In this document: piece by piece, positions 1-14,200 of the stretch
Layout: each line of letters starts with the position of its first letter
Position numbering within the stretch: position 1 is the stretch's first letter
NCBI RefSeq assembly: GCF_021018805.1
Contig: NC_086283.1
Span: forward strand, 23,029,662-23,093,661
DNA from: Prinia subflava
Taxonomy: Eukaryota > Chordata > Aves > Passeriformes > Cisticolidae
Length of the DNA: 64,000 bases
Direction of reading: 5' to 3'
Notes under the pieces: model-generated
Database searches by the model: none
The model's input: only the letters and a program-made list of their open reading frames with translations
Told to the model about the DNA's origin: nothing
Program-made: the position numbers and the translations under genes

Positions 1-3000
1 CAGTGCAGCACCATTACTTCTGTGTCACACAGATGCTCTGAAGACAAAACACTCAGGTTTTTGATCCTCAGATGCCTGACCCAGCACTGGAATTAAAATG
101 CTCACCAAATAAGCAAGGTACCAAGGTCATGTACTCCATGCTCTCCTCCCCAGGGTCCTGTGAGGTACATGCAATTACAGAGGCAAACAGAAGCTCTTTC
201 TGGTCAGACAGGGTTTGTGGCTGTTGTCCTTTAAGGAAAAATACTAGTGTGGTCGGGGAAATGATGTACATGGATTCCAATTTCTAATTTTGTACTGGAT
301 TCCCTCTTAAACTTCTGAAAGAAACACCAGAAAATATCCATCCCAAGGTCGGGAATGAAGACAAATAAATAAATACGCAAATACTATAATTTGTCTGGGC
401 TGCAGTCATTGCAAAATGGCCACTGAATTCAACAGGGTGAGTAAAACTTTACAATTTGGTTGTTATTTTGGAACACTGACAGTAGATATCATCTTGCAAA
501 GAAGAGTGATTCATCCAAGTGCTTAGAGGATGGGAGCTCTGGACAGGTCCTGAGGCTGATGACCAACATAAACAGGCTGTAAATTCAGTAGGTAATAGTG
601 CAAGTCAAAGGAAAAAAGGGAGAGAAAGGAAAACATATGGCCAGAGTCAGAGAAGGAGATCAAAGTCTGAAAAGTGAAAACAAATCCAGAAATTCAGACA
701 GGGAAATATTTGCTCCTGCCTAAGCACATACAGCAAATCCTGCCGAGGAGATTGCGTGGGACATGGTTCACAGAGCCTCAAATGGAAACTGAACTCAGAC
801 ACCTCTGAACTAATGGAATCTGCAAACCCTCATCCATACTGAGGACCAAGGAAGCTGAAGGAGTCCAATTACAAATCCTGTGGCTCTGCCCCTCTCTAAC
901 AAACACCTCCTCCAGGCTGTTCTGGAGCAGCTCCACTGTCTGGTGACGCCTGACAGCTCAGTAATCACACGCAGATTTTAAAATGTGAGCTGAAGGATTT
1001 TGTTCAAGAGCTTGACCAACACTGAGGCATAAAAGAGGCTGCAAAGCAATGTAGAGACGTGAGTGGTGTTCTCCTAGAACTGACGGTGGCTGGTACTGTG
1101 TCCAGGTGGATTCATGGCTTCATGTCTGCCAGGTAGGCAGCAGGTTACAGAAACCCTTTTATTGTTTAAGTATTACATGGTGAGCAGCAACTTCCCTGCA
1201 GAGGAGTTTGCATGTCAATGTAATTTATTTTTTGCCTTGACAACTCCTAACTTCTGTGGTGAGTGAGAGCACTTGTCAAAACCCACTCAGATGTAGGGGA
1301 AGATATCACTCTTAATGGCTGAACATATCCAGCACTGGTAACTAATCTTAGTTATCTTTGAGATGTCATGACAAAAATAATTATATGCCACAGACCTCAC
1401 CAATACAGGGCAGGTTGTGCACTATGACACAGGTTTCTCTGTGCAGAATGACATAGCATTATGAACTGTTTCCTCTCAGGGAAGAAGTTAGTGAGGAAAT
1501 TGAAGTGGACTGAGGTGGAGTGTTGATCCTGCACTGCAAGGACTTATCTCATAAATCATCACCCCTCCAGTTTGTGTCCCTTGACTTTCAGGAGAGTGAT
1601 ATTGGAGACTCTCTCTCCAATGAGGCCATGCCCAGTACTGAGCACTCATTGCAAACAAGGAGGGCCTGGGGCTGCTGTGACCAGAAGCAAGAGATGTGCT
1701 GCATTCCTTCACATACTGTCCCAGCTCTGGCTCCTGAGGCAGTACAGTGAAACCTCCTAGTGAGGCTGAAAAGAAGGAACCATTCTGGATCTGCAAACCC
1801 AGTCTGGACTTGGAGGTTAAAAGAGTTTGAATGCACCACAGGGATGTACAAACAGCTAAACCCCAGGTAGGCAGAGAGGCAGCAGAGGCTGGAATTTCAG
1901 AGAACTGATGCTGGCAGAAGATAGTAAGGTATCAGAGCAGTGAATTCAGCTTGGAGTAAGTTTTTCTTGGGAAGAACTATCCGTGTTTGCCAGCACAGTG
2001 TGTATTGACGGTCCTCAGCTGTGGACAGCAGCTGAGTGTGGATCTGCCTCCTGCCTGAGCAGAAATCATGGGCTTGGAAAGTACTTATTCTGGCAAGAAA
2101 GTATAGAGAGCTTACGTTAGACAGCTGGGTGACACAGGCACAAATACAACCCAGAACCTATAGTTAATTGTTGGTGAAGATTTACCCTTTGTCCTTATTA
2201 GCTTGCCTTTAAACAGACATGATAAATGCTCTTCATTACTCAAATGTATTCTGAAAGGGTCTAAACTTCCTCAGTTCACTCTTTAATCATCCTCTGGCTT
2301 ACACGTTTGTATTTCCTTCCAAGACGCTGGTAATAAATAAGGTTGTTGAAATGGTCACAGTGCTGTGGCAAGCCTGCAAGCCCATACATCTTGCTGTTGG
2401 GTTATTGGTGTTTTTTAACTGCCTCTATATTTCTTAATTCAAAGACTTGGGAAGTTCAGTACTTGTTTTCTGCCTCAAGATGTCTGGTGAAATGTCTGCT
2501 GACATCTTGTCTCTAGTGTTAATGGCAATGGCAGGTGAATAAGCAAAACAAGAGAGCAGCTGCCTGGTGCCTTGGTGCCTCGGCCACAGCACAGGGATAA
2601 GGGAGAAGTGCTGCTCATTTGTCTCCTTGTCCTTCATGACTGGACACGAAGAGAAGGTGTGAGTTTATATCTGATGCATATTTATGCCTGAGTAAAAGTT
2701 TTTTCACTCAAAGGATGATCGAACACAGGAACAACTTGACATGAGAGGCTGTGGAGGCTCCATTCTTGGAGATACTATCACCTTTATAATATTAAGAGAA
2801 TCAATGGGACTGAATGCTCGCTCTGCTGAAAAGCAAGAAACAGTGCTGGCATCAAAACCATCTCAACGTTGGAGTGAAAGAGGAGCTGATGTCTCAGCAG
2901 CAACAGGAGGTAACAACACCCATCTATCTCCAAGATTTTTGTCAGTTTGGAAAACCAGAGGCTGGAAAGATGACCAGAATCACCTAGGATAATCTCAGGG

Positions 3001-6000
3001 AAAGTACAGAACAAATTAATTAATAACCTCCTTCTTGAATCTCTGGAATGATGGATCTATGGCTGATTAATTGTGGCAGTGTGCTCCCCAGGACTGACCA
3101 TGACTGTTTTCCATGGAGGGAGTTTAATCATTGGCTTGGGAAAGTGTTGGTAGAGAAGTTCCATGATGAAAGGGAATTTGAGCTTTTAAGATATTTGGAT
3201 CATTAGGAAAGAGTTATTATGTGTAGCATCGATTCATCAGCCTGTGCTTTTAAGTTAACGAGATCTGTTTGGCAATTGCAGTCTCTCCTTTTTCTGGACT
3301 GCAAGCAGTAATCAATCAAAACCCAGCACTGAAGTGACTGGAGAAGTACCAACTGCAAACTGTGCCCTTGGCAAGGATCTGGATATCCACTGGAACCTGC
3401 AAAGAGCTCTGGCTGTCTACAGAAACTTCCCATCTTACACGCTGCTGAATCACCAGCTTTGCATTTTTCTGGGATAGACAAGAAGAATGGAGAGAACATT
3501 ACTGTCAGAGAGCTATCAAGCACTGAAGAGAAAGGAATTCCTTTGCTGGGATTTTTCTGGCGAAAGTCTCAAAATTCAAGGTGCTCATCAAGCATTGAAC
3601 AAGTCTTCACATGAATTGCAAATACAAAAGCCAGAGAACTGCAAGGTCCCAGCATATACTCTAATTATTTTCCAAGTATTCACCAGAGTTAACACTTTCC
3701 CCACAGTTTCTCCACAGTCTCCTTGGTCAAGCTGGAGATCAGGGATAAAATTTACTCAATGACTCCTAAACACATGAATGGAAGCATCACAGCTACTCCA
3801 CATGATGGCAGTTCTCCAGGTCCTGGGCCTGGAGCTGAGTTCCAGTGGTCTGTTCCTACCTGGCAGTATGTTTACATGAGCACTCAAAGCTGCACTCAGA
3901 CAATTGATTATATATCAAGCCAGGAAAGATTTTAATTCTTGAAAGAAAAATACCAGAACTAGCACCACCCCAAGGTCTCATAGGAGAACTTCCTGGAATT
4001 CCTTATGGATGGAAAGAAGCCTCAACAACAAACATTTGCTGGTTTCTTCTTGAGGCTGGGAAAAGAGAACATTAAATGGAGGAAAATGTTAGTCTGACTG
4101 AAAACAAAAGCAAAACTTGTTCTAAAGCCAGGACTGAGCTGGAATTTCTTTTTACTGTCTGCAAAGGATAATAAAATGAAGTACCAGGAAAATACCATAT
4201 CTCACAATGATGAATGTGATTACATCAGACTTTCTAAATACAACTTGATGTATATATGCAATAAATACACAAATAAACACAGGAAAAAAAATCAAAAGTC
4301 ATGTGAGTTTAGGCAGTACAACTCTAAAAACCAACTTGTGTTGTGCACCTACTGTTCTCCATAGTTTTTTCAACCAGAATTACAAAGTACTTCACAAACT
4401 TGAACGAGCTCTTCATCCTCTGAATGATTTGGGGAAATATTTCCCTTTGAATGTGGCAGATAACTGAGTCATGGAAATGAGCAGAGGTGAAGGAGTGATC
4501 CAGTGGCACGCTGGTGGGGAAAGCCTCCTCTCCTTCCCTCTCAGGAGGAAGGTGCATTGGCACCAAACAGCAGCACAGCAGCAGTGAGCCGGTGCTTGGA
4601 TCTGCTGCAGGCACCAGCAGCCACTGACCAACCTGATAAATCAATTTTGCCTTAGTAAAATGCCTTTTCTCAGGTCAGCACCACTGTTCAGGAAAGATAA
4701 CACAGCACAGGTGTGAGAACCTGTGAACGTGAATTTCAGATGGTTCACTGGCATGTTTTAGGATGCTGTGAACACTTCCTCCAGTGGAAGTGATGCTGGA
4801 TCTTCTCCCCCAAAGCAGTAAGGGTTGAAATCCTGAGTCGAGAAGGGAATTCCTGGAAGCATCCTCAGTTTGACTCACCTGGACTCCTGCAAACATTCCT
4901 CATTTTCAAGGAAGGACATAGAAATCATGTACATATTTAGAGCTCATGCTGAATTCATTCTGCCTTAACCTCTGTCACAGCTGAGAAAGTGCTTTCTAAC
5001 ACATTTTCCAGAGGATTATGTTGTTGCCAACTCTATGGCACTATGTAATTTGACTTTTCTCTGCTAATAAGCCATAAAACAATATCAGAGACCCTCCTGA
5101 TGCTACTTGTAGTTGACCTCCTTTCTGTGGGATCCGCAAATATCCACCCACATCACCCAAAAACAACATGGTCTGTTGCTTTTGACTGCAATACCTGTCC
5201 CAGATTACCTGGTTTGTACTCCTTTTGGCTCTGTCTTCCTCTCCCTGTTGATCCCTGCAGCTGTTCTGGAGCATTTTTAGTTATCAAGAGACAGCTCAAG
5301 TTACAAGAACACAAAGTAAATAAACCATTAATGGTGCCTGTACCAATTTAAAATCTCTCTAATCTCTGTATTTCTATCTTTATTTATTCTACTAATTTCA
5401 TGGCCGGAACAAGTCTAAATATAAACAAAACATTCTCCACTATCCATCCACACAGCCCGGAGTTATGGCTCCAAGGAAATGTGCTGACACTGTTAAAGGA
5501 AACCCACAGTAGCAAAATCCAGCAATTTTCAACCTTTCCTAAATGACCACTCAAATGTTGTGAATTGGGATGAAATCAGGAATCTTCAGCCCATTAAATA
5601 ACATGGGAAACGGAGCATGTGCATCATTCTCTGGCAACTCTTCCCACCTCTGAGGGCTCTCACAGGGCTTCTCCAGAGCCTCTCCCAGGGTAAGAACACA
5701 GGCAATCAGATCTGTTTCCTGGCCACTGTGCACTGAAGTTACCCAGTGGATGGAAGATGAATTTTTTCTCTTCTAGACAAGACTGTCAAGATGGAATATT
5801 TAGAAACCCTTCATAGCAATGTGTTTTTAAGACATTCAAGTTATCTCTTATTTAAAGTGGTTGAAAAATCCGTGCAGCAAGCTTTCAGAAGTGATCACAA
5901 TGTTATGCATGCATAGGCAGATGGAATAATGGATGATTTCACGGGTTCTTTTTATTTCCAAATTCTGTAATGCTGCTGCCTTCCCTGCCCCTGTTCAGTA

Positions 6001-7330
6001 TCAGCCAGCCCACACTCTGAACACAACCACAGAGGAAATGCATCAAGGCAGGGGTCCTTAATAGTCACTGAAAAATGAGTTCTAAAAATGGATAAATGTT
6101 TGCAGTGATCTAGACAGTAAAATACTAGGAAATACTTTCTTTTTCTGCTTGTACCAAAAAGGCTTAGAGAATGACTAATACACTATTTCCACTGGCTCCA
6201 AAACATGCAGGTACAAATTGTTGCTTGAGAAAAGGGAAACATCTCTTCTTCCTCAGCCTATTGCCTTAAGACTGTGAGGTTTGAAATCCCCAATTCCTTT
6301 ATGTTAAGGACCCATGTGTGGAGTTGGTTGACCTGCCATGCCTGGCCACAGAGAGGAGAGTTTCCGTGGGGGAGTTTCTGTCTTCTAACACAACATGAAG
6401 ACATTTAAGTCACCTGGGTCATCGTGGTCCTCTGAGGCTCCTCTGAGAGTCATCAGATTCAGTCTCCTTAGCAAACAGTAAAACACAAGGTAAATGTCAT
6501 TAAAATTATGGGGCTTGTACAAACAGCATTGTAGGAATGAATACTTCAATATCCTGCCACTGTAATTTTTCTGTGTCTCTGACACTGTAAGCTGCTTCCA
6601 CACTGCCTATTTAACATAGTCATTAATATCCTGTTACAGGAACCAGAATGTGTTTTGAGTGTTCCCTGGGGTTTTGCTAACTGGCTTCATTTATTCACAC
6701 AGCCATGGTGAATTAATTATCACATTCCCTGAATGTGCCCTATAATGGTGGTGAAAATCTGTCTGTGGTAAGAGGATGTTCCTTGACTAAACAAGCAGCC
6801 CTTTGCATCTTGCCTCTCCCATATCCCTTCTGTATCCTTCAAGGCTAACGGAGGCCACTTCCAGGATCTAGTCTGATCCCTGAAACCCGAGCCTTGGCAA
6901 CTTTGCCCAGTAACACCTGCACTGAATGATACTAGTATACAGGCTGCCTTGCTGTGCAAATAAACTCTCTTCAAGTTTGACAACTGCTCATGGAACTAGA
7001 AATCTTTCATAAAATCTTCCAGCCCTAATTTACTTATCTGAAGTGTTGAAAAATTTACAGCCTTTCTCTTGAGAGCCTGTTGCATTGGCTGCCCGCCCCA
7101 CCTTTAAAAACCTGTGTTATGTTCCTTGACTATAGTTCTGTAACTCGAGGCTTCAGCCCTGGCATTTCATTATGTCTCCACTGGGCATCAGGGATGGAAC
7201 AGGCTGTTCTCTCCAGGATTCTCTCTACCGATGTAGCTCTGAGACAGGAGTTTTGCTTGCTTTAAGCCAAAGCTCTGGTGAATTCTGCACAGACCTGCAC
7301 TGGGTACACAGAGGCACTCTGCAGCTTGGT
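1..7330. other. intergenic, no gene seen
   Basis: AT-rich unique-looking DNA. Open frames on both strands are short (about 100 codons or fewer), carry no recognisable domain, and lack neighbouring exons with matching splice phases. I see no CR1 tail, satellite or LTR hallmarks here. Distal regulatory elements could be present but cannot be recognised without alignment. Confidence 0.6.
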
Positions 7331-7334
7331 ATCA

Positions 7335-7432
7335 GTCCCCCCTTTGACTGGCCAACTCGTCAGAAGAATTCCGTAGTCCCTCATTGTCTGCTTGTGCCAT
7401 TGCAAAAATTTTTACCGTGTGCAGCTGCAAAA
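7335..7432 (+). repeat. left arm of an inverted repeat pair
   Basis: This segment reappears in reverse complement at about 8108-8195. Shared blocks include TCAGAAGAATTC and GCCATTGCAAAAATTTTTACC, with scattered substitutions between copies. The matching open translations share the short string QKNSVV and the string LVPLQKFLPC, but I do not take this as coding evidence. The two copies flank the LTR-like unit at 7599-8102 and probably belong to the same degraded transposable element or to two insertions of it. Confidence 0.6.
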
Positions 7433-7598
7433 AATAGGAAGAATTGTGGGGCGAGGGAGTATCTGTGTGAATGTGGCAGGGAAAATAGTAGTTCTTGCTC
7501 TCAGCCTTGTGACCCTCTGCTCACGTCAGGAAACTCAGCTCTCTGATGAGGCAAGCCACAGTCCTTCCCCAGTGAACCTCAGGCTAGCCCGACCACCC

Positions 7599-8102
7599 TG
7601 TGGCCCACGTCTCTAGAGAGAGTGGGTCTGAGGAGGTAGCGAAGAAGCGCAGCCCGATGTTATATGGTGTCTAGAGATGCGGCAAAGAAAGAGACTTCTC
7701 TCTGCCACTAGCCAAATGAGTTTATTCCCTGGTGGGGGACAGTATGAGAAACCCATAAAATGGACTGAGCTGGGACTTATAAACAGGGTGGTACAAGAGG
7801 CGGGGTAAGGGCAAGCACTAATCAAAATATAAACAGGCGGAACATGAGGAAAAACTGACACAAACTTAGGCAAATCAGGGCGCTGTGGGGGTGGAAGCAT
7901 CACAGGAGTACCAATGAGGGGTCAAACTCAGGGGAAACTTCTAGAACTTGGGGAAAGGCTTCAGGGGATTGACAGGTAAAGGGAAGGTCTGGAACTGGGA
8001 CTGACAAGAGGGAAGGGGAGGAGAAACTTGGATAAAAACAACTCAACAGGGCAGAATAGAACAGTTCATTCCATTAAAGGGACACATTGCCACGCTCTGA
8101 CA
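7599..8102 (-). mobile_element. LTR-like unit (degraded endogenous retrovirus or solo LTR)
   Basis: Read on the minus strand the unit would begin TGTCAGAGCG and end GGGCCACA, i.e. TG...CA termini. It holds a TATA-like box TTTATAAG (7776-7783) and, about 55 bp downstream, a polyadenylation hexamer AATAAA (7721-7726), the usual order of U3-R-U5. No target-site duplication matches these exact ends, so the boundaries are provisional. No gag, pol or env coding remains are recognisable beside it. It is flanked by inverted copies of another sequence (7335-7432 and 8108-8195). Confidence 0.45.
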
Positions 8103-8107
8103 TTCTG

Positions 8108-8195
8108 TTCTGCCACTGTACAAGGTAAAAATTTTTGCAATGGTACAAGGAGGTGACAATGAGAGACTACTGAATTCTTCTGACATGTTGGCCAT
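8108..8195 (-). repeat. right arm of an inverted repeat pair
   Basis: Reverse-complement copy of 7335-7432. The match includes the A/T-rich core TGCAAAAATTTTTACC and the AGAAGAATTC block. Substitutions are scattered, so this is not a recent duplication. It directly abuts the provisional end of the LTR-like unit. Confidence 0.6.
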
Positions 8196-8299
8196 AGTGA
8201 TCTTAGAGGGCATCCTGCTGGCAAGGTTTTCTTGATAAAAAGCAGAAAGACAAGTGAAAACTCCCTGGACACCAGCATCAGAGTCAGATATTCATGTTT

Positions 8300-11200
8300 C
8301 TCTTCCTGTTGAGCCCCTACTCCTGCCTACAGGTATGTACTAGAACACAAATTCCAGCATCATCATAGTTTTGTGGAACTGGTTCAATTAATGTATGCCT
8401 TTTAAAAGTTATCAGTCCTTGCTCTAAGGCTTTCCAGGCTTTCTAGAATAAAAGCACAGACTGTTTCCTCAAATTCCCAGGAAGAGAAGATGCAAGAGAT
8501 ATCACAAGTCATTAGGAACAGTTCTTTGCAATTTCCACTACCACTTAATAAAAGGCCAATCAAAAATTCATCCAACATCATCACAGAAAAGGATTGGATT
8601 GTTTTTCCTCTCCTTTCTATTCCTACTGGGAAAGGCACAGGGCATATTTCTGAGCAAAGGGGTTTCTTTCTTTCAGCTCTCAAGCTACTGAGTTTAAAGA
8701 TAACTCAGATACCTCTGGCCTATGTGGCAGCTTGTACTTTTTGTATAGCTCTGTTGTCTGGCCTCCCTGACATCCCCATATTCTTTCTTAACACCTGCTC
8801 CAGTTTGAATTTTATTTCTTAAATCTACTTCTCAGATAAAAATGTTAGAAGCATGGCCCAAGACAGAGCTGTGACACCATTTAATGCCATCTCTAATCTT
8901 GTTTCTTATACAAGTCAGTATTGCTTAACACCCACTAAGAAGTTCTCATTTGGGACATACGAAAGTCAAATCTAACAAGAAAGAACAACTGTGGGGAAAA
9001 TCCCCAAAAGCAGAACCCAGATAGCTATCTGCCTTTTCCCCCTTGGCTTCTAGGTCTGCAAAGTTATCACTTCCCATCAGATCTCACCAAACAAACCCAT
9101 CCAGTCTGAGGCTGTAACATTGCTTTCTGCTGAGACCACAGGGGCAAACAAAAGCTTTGATCAACTAACCACTGCAAACTTTTATTTATTTTTAATTTCC
9201 TTTTTACGTAGCAGACATGGTTTGCAGCAAAAGGTCATTTGAAAAAGCGATTTGGCCAGTGCACAGAGCAGCAATGTTTTCCACAGCACACTGGGCTCGG
9301 CTATGTTGGTGATAGAAGGGCCTGTCCTAGGAGGGTTATGGTCATTACTGTAATTCAGATTTTTGGCTATGCCAGGTTTTTTTCTGCAGCTTTTGGAATG
9401 GAATGGGTTGGCATGGAACAAACCTCTGCCTGGGAAGTCTGGTAGACGCCTTTTAGATTCTTTCTTGGTGCCTGTTTCAATGGCCACACAACCACAGAGT
9501 TCATTCTGTCCCATTTCTTACATAACTGGTAAATTTTCAATTTCAAATCCATGGTTAACCAAGTAATACAAATTCCTAGGGACAGTGGAAGGCAATGCAC
9601 TGAGAGGTGAGCTGTGATTAGAGACAAGTCTGCCACAGGTTTCTTTCCCAGCCAGTACCATAGCACCTGGGTTGACCTTGTGGCCTGACAGAAGAACAGT
9701 TTCTTTTCCTCTTTACTTTTTTTTTAAATTTTTGTTCTTCTACCTTTCAACAGTGCTCTGTTATGCACCTCCATTCTTGTGCTACCAATCTGCCTCACTT
9801 GCTTCTTTGAAGGGAAATAAGGCCGTGACTTTCCTCTGTCCAGGTCAGCAAATCCAAGGGATCAGAGATTAAGGTGAGCTGTCCCTGGGTGCACACATCA
9901 CTCAGTATTGCAACCAAGAGACTGAGGCAAAACCAGGTAGTTATCTTCCCAAAAGCAGCTGTCATCTGTTGAGAATGAATATTGCGTCATCATCAAGAAG
10001 AAACCTGTACAGGGTCCAGCCAGTCTGCACTGACTGCACCACAAAACAGCCCCTGACAAAGTTAATTACGGCGACCCTAAGAAATGAGTAACAACCAGGA
10101 AGATCACAGGAAGTGCTCTGCCAGCACTGCTGCACAGAGGGAGTGGGATTTAGGACGCATCAGGACTTCAAAGGAAACAAAAAGCCTGACAAGACCATTC
10201 AAGAAAATGAATAATGACATTTTCCAGCAATTGCAGAGAAAGGAAAAATCACGCATGATTTTGAGGTTTCATAGAAACATCTAAGGTATCCTATTTCTGT
10301 TGGGCCTGGAACATCTTATGCATGAGATCCTTGATGACTTAATTGGAAATTCCTCAGACTTCGTTCTCATACATTGTAAACAATGAAAATTCACCCTTGA
10401 CAGCATTTGCTGCACCACAGTGGTTTGAAGAGTGAGTTCACGCTCCTTGCTGAGCCTTCTGTGGCATACCAAGAGCACAGGACACAGGACTGCAGTCCTG
10501 GAATATAAATAACAGCTTCACAGAAACCAGAAGGTGCCTCAGGAAACAAATAATCCATCTTTTTACCGTGAACCGAGTCTAATCAAAACCAAGCACTCCT
10601 GACCTGCTCTTAAAGACCTCCAGGAACAGATCTCACCACATCCCCAGACTATCTATTCCAAGGTTTTCACTGTCCTTTGCCAATATTTCTTTTTATTTTA
10701 TGTCTCCCTTTAATCATTCTCCCTGCAGTTTATGCACATTATTTCTTGTCTTACCCAGTATGAGCTCACAGAACAGATTATTCCCTTCTGTGCAACAGCA
10801 TTGCATGGATTTGCCATAGTTCTCTGTCTTTGTAGGTTATGAAGGCAAGTTAAAGGATCTCTGATTATTTCTGTTACTCTGCCCACAGGCTCTCTAGCCA
10901 GATTGTGCTTCTGAAGAACAGCCCCTCTAAGCAATGGGGTTTGAGACTTTACCCAGAGCTTTTATTTAAAATAACTTTTATTTAAAATAGCTTTTATTTA
11001 AGGTGTAAGGACATCACTCTAGCAAGATTCTTCATCCTGGGTTACAGAGGCAAACAAAATACAGTGATGAATGCAACATGAAAATGATCAGCAAATGCCT
11101 CAAGCTATTCAGTGGCTCATTGGCAGACTAAAACGGGATGGAACTTTCATTGGTCTCATCCAGGTATGTCCTTGAACCAAACTGTTCAGCTCTTTTGAAT

Positions 11201-14200
11201 GTGAAATGTAATCTAGAGCCTAGTTCCTTCTGGCAAGAAAAAAAAGACGTGAAACTCTCTAGGAATCAGCAAATGAACTCCTGAATTTAATTGTGTGACT
11301 ACTCCCTGCCATCTTTCACATCATGAAACAAATGTATCATGATTGCATTGCCCTAAACCAAGCTAATGCTCTTTTTCTACAATGTATTTTTTAAAAAATT
11401 CTGAATTGATACTTGGCTTGGGATTGCATGCTGCTCATATTGAACAGAAAAAGCTTGAGAGAGTTCAAAGGCTTATTGGAATTCCTGTGACTGAACTATC
11501 CAAAGTGTGCTAGGAAAACTTTTCCCTTAGGGTGTTATTGGGATCTCAGTTTCCAAGAAGACTTCCAAACTTGTTTAATTTCAGCCAAACTAATAATCTC
11601 CCTCTGTGGCAGTTGGTTCTTTTCCTTCTATTCCTTATCAGGAATTTTAAGATACATGTGATAATAGAGAAAGCAGAAAGTGACTATACATAGTCAGCAG
11701 CAGGCTGGACATCTCCAAAATCTTCAGCAAACAGCTGGTTTTGACTGGAGGATAAATTTTTGGTTGGGGACTCTTGTCTTTGGCCAGTGGCTGACTCAGG
11801 AAATCTGCAGCAAGAAAAGTTCTGTGTTTTCATTTGGGATTCAACTCAAAGATGGAATAAACCTGCCATGTCCAAACAGGTCAGGGAGTATCAGTGCCAC
11901 TGAATATAATGCTGCTGTGACTGAGCTTTAACTGTGCCTCTCACTGAGGTGTGCTGATCACCTAACTTACAAATCCTGTACATTAACAGTTCTTCTCTAA
12001 TACTTCTATCACTGATCCTGCCTGGGAAACAGGGGCATGTTCCTTCTAGCCTAACCAACTGGTGAATTTTCTTTGGGGAAGGTTAAAAGCAAAATAATAT
12101 GGAAAAGGAGAGGAAAAAAACAAAAACAAAAGTCACAGGATGCAGCTGGTTCCCACCCCAGAGCATTGCTCTCTTACTTGCTGAACTACAGTGGACACCT
12201 TCGAGCATCTGCTTAAGAAAGAGATGGAAAACAGATCTAAAAAAACCACAACAATTTCCACTTTTAGGAATGCTTTTAGCAACCCTTTCATGGTCCTAAT
12301 TTTAGACTATATTTCAGTTAAACTTAGCAATTTCTGAAGTTTAATTACAGAGTTATTTCTTCCAGCATAACAGCAAATTATTTCTTCGAGATTTCCCCCC
12401 TTTGGGTGTACTACTGAAACATCTTTCTAGAAATGCTGCCCTTGATTTGAACATCCTTCAAGGGGACATGTGCACAGACTGCTGCAGTAGGATAAAAATC
12501 CACATCCAGCAGTCACATAAGTAGTGTGTACCTAATTAGTATGACTAAAGCTAAAGATCAGAAATGTTGCAGATGAATGTTATGGCTACACACTGTCTCG
12601 TCTTTTCCTTTTGGGAGCAATGAAGGAAGCATTTAGCTAAAGCACTTGCATAGGTAACGTTGCCATCTTGTTTTCATTCTGTGTTGACAACTGTCTGCAA
12701 TTTATGCATGAAATATGGAGCATAAATACTGCTCCACCAAGGGGAAATATGTTATGGTGAAGTAGCATTCAAAAAAGAAGCAGGGACTAAAGGGCCATTA
12801 AGTTTTTTTATTAGCACTACCTCAGAAATATTCCAGCATGCTGATGGACTGTCTCTCACCACAAACTCTCAGTGCGGGCTCTAGGGCTGCCCAAGAGGGA
12901 TAGAGCAGGGTGCCAATATTTGGGAAGACAAGAGAAAATTGAACAGACATGAAAGAAAAAATTATAAAACTATAGAACTGTTTGTTCCACTCTCAGCAAG
13001 CAGAGGCATCTCAGAAAAGGGTACAGGCCTTACTTCAAACTGTCATGAAGGATTTGAGGATCAGTGAAGATGTGGCATATGAGAAGTTCTGGTCACTTTG
13101 CTCACTGCTTCTTCTTGCTTCCATGGACATTCCACACAGATCACACAGGATTAACATAAAGCATTGGGTGATCACCTTAACTTCGCTCAGCTTCCACCTT
13201 CCCAGTCTCTCACCCTCCTATTCCCACACCTCTCATGTCCCCACACCTGTGGGCACAACAGCAAACTCTTACCATGAGCCCAAGTGTGCCTGAGCTGGGG
13301 CGAGCTTCTGGTTCAGGGAACAGTTCAGCACTTCTTATCTCAATATACTTTGCAGAAGTGCCCAAAGTATCTTCAATTCTCCTTGAATTAAAACCTTCTT
13401 CAATTCTTTTCCTTCTTTTGTTGTTGTTTTTGCCACCTTTGCTATTTCTGCAACCAAGCAAAGAGTGGCAGAACCCCCCAGATTTCTTTGCTTCTACTTT
13501 TTTGAGGACCTTCTCACAAAGCCACATCACTGATCCCATTTCCTGCATTCCCTTCACTGTGCAAGTGCTGTGTTTTCATTATTGTGACATCATATTTCCC
13601 TGCTTTAAATCCTCTATAACACTGTGAAAGTTGAAGTCACAGTCAAAACTGGACACTCCTTGAGGAAATGATGGCTTGTTTTGTGGTGCTGCCAGAAGAT
13701 CATGGGCTTTGGGGACCCTGAGTTCCACAGGATTTCATATCCCTAGACAACATCTTTGTCATCAGTGTCTCCTTGCCCGTTCTGTGCTGGAACAATTCCT
13801 TACCTTCTGTTCAAATCACACCCCCTCATCCTTCCAAGCTCCTCAGGCAGTCTTACATTCTCCCATCATTTTTTCACTGCACAGATGCCTGTCTAGAACT
13901 AAAAGATGCCTTTTTCCAAAGAGGCCAGGATGCCATCTCCACAACACGAGCCTCTGTCTGTCACTTTACACATCCAGTTCCCCAGCTGGCCCACGCTTCC
14001 GAGCTCTCCTCGGGAATTCACACAATCCTCTGGGTTTGCTTTGGTTTCCTTTCTTCAGTTTCCTTCCCAAAGGCTGAGGGTTCCTTCAGGTTCCATCCTG
14101 ACCCTGTCACGATGCCCCAGCACAGTGAATTCTGCAGACTCCCGTGGTTGCCTCCCTGGTGTGCCCAGCCCTGCACAAGTCCTGGCACTGTCTGAGCCAA

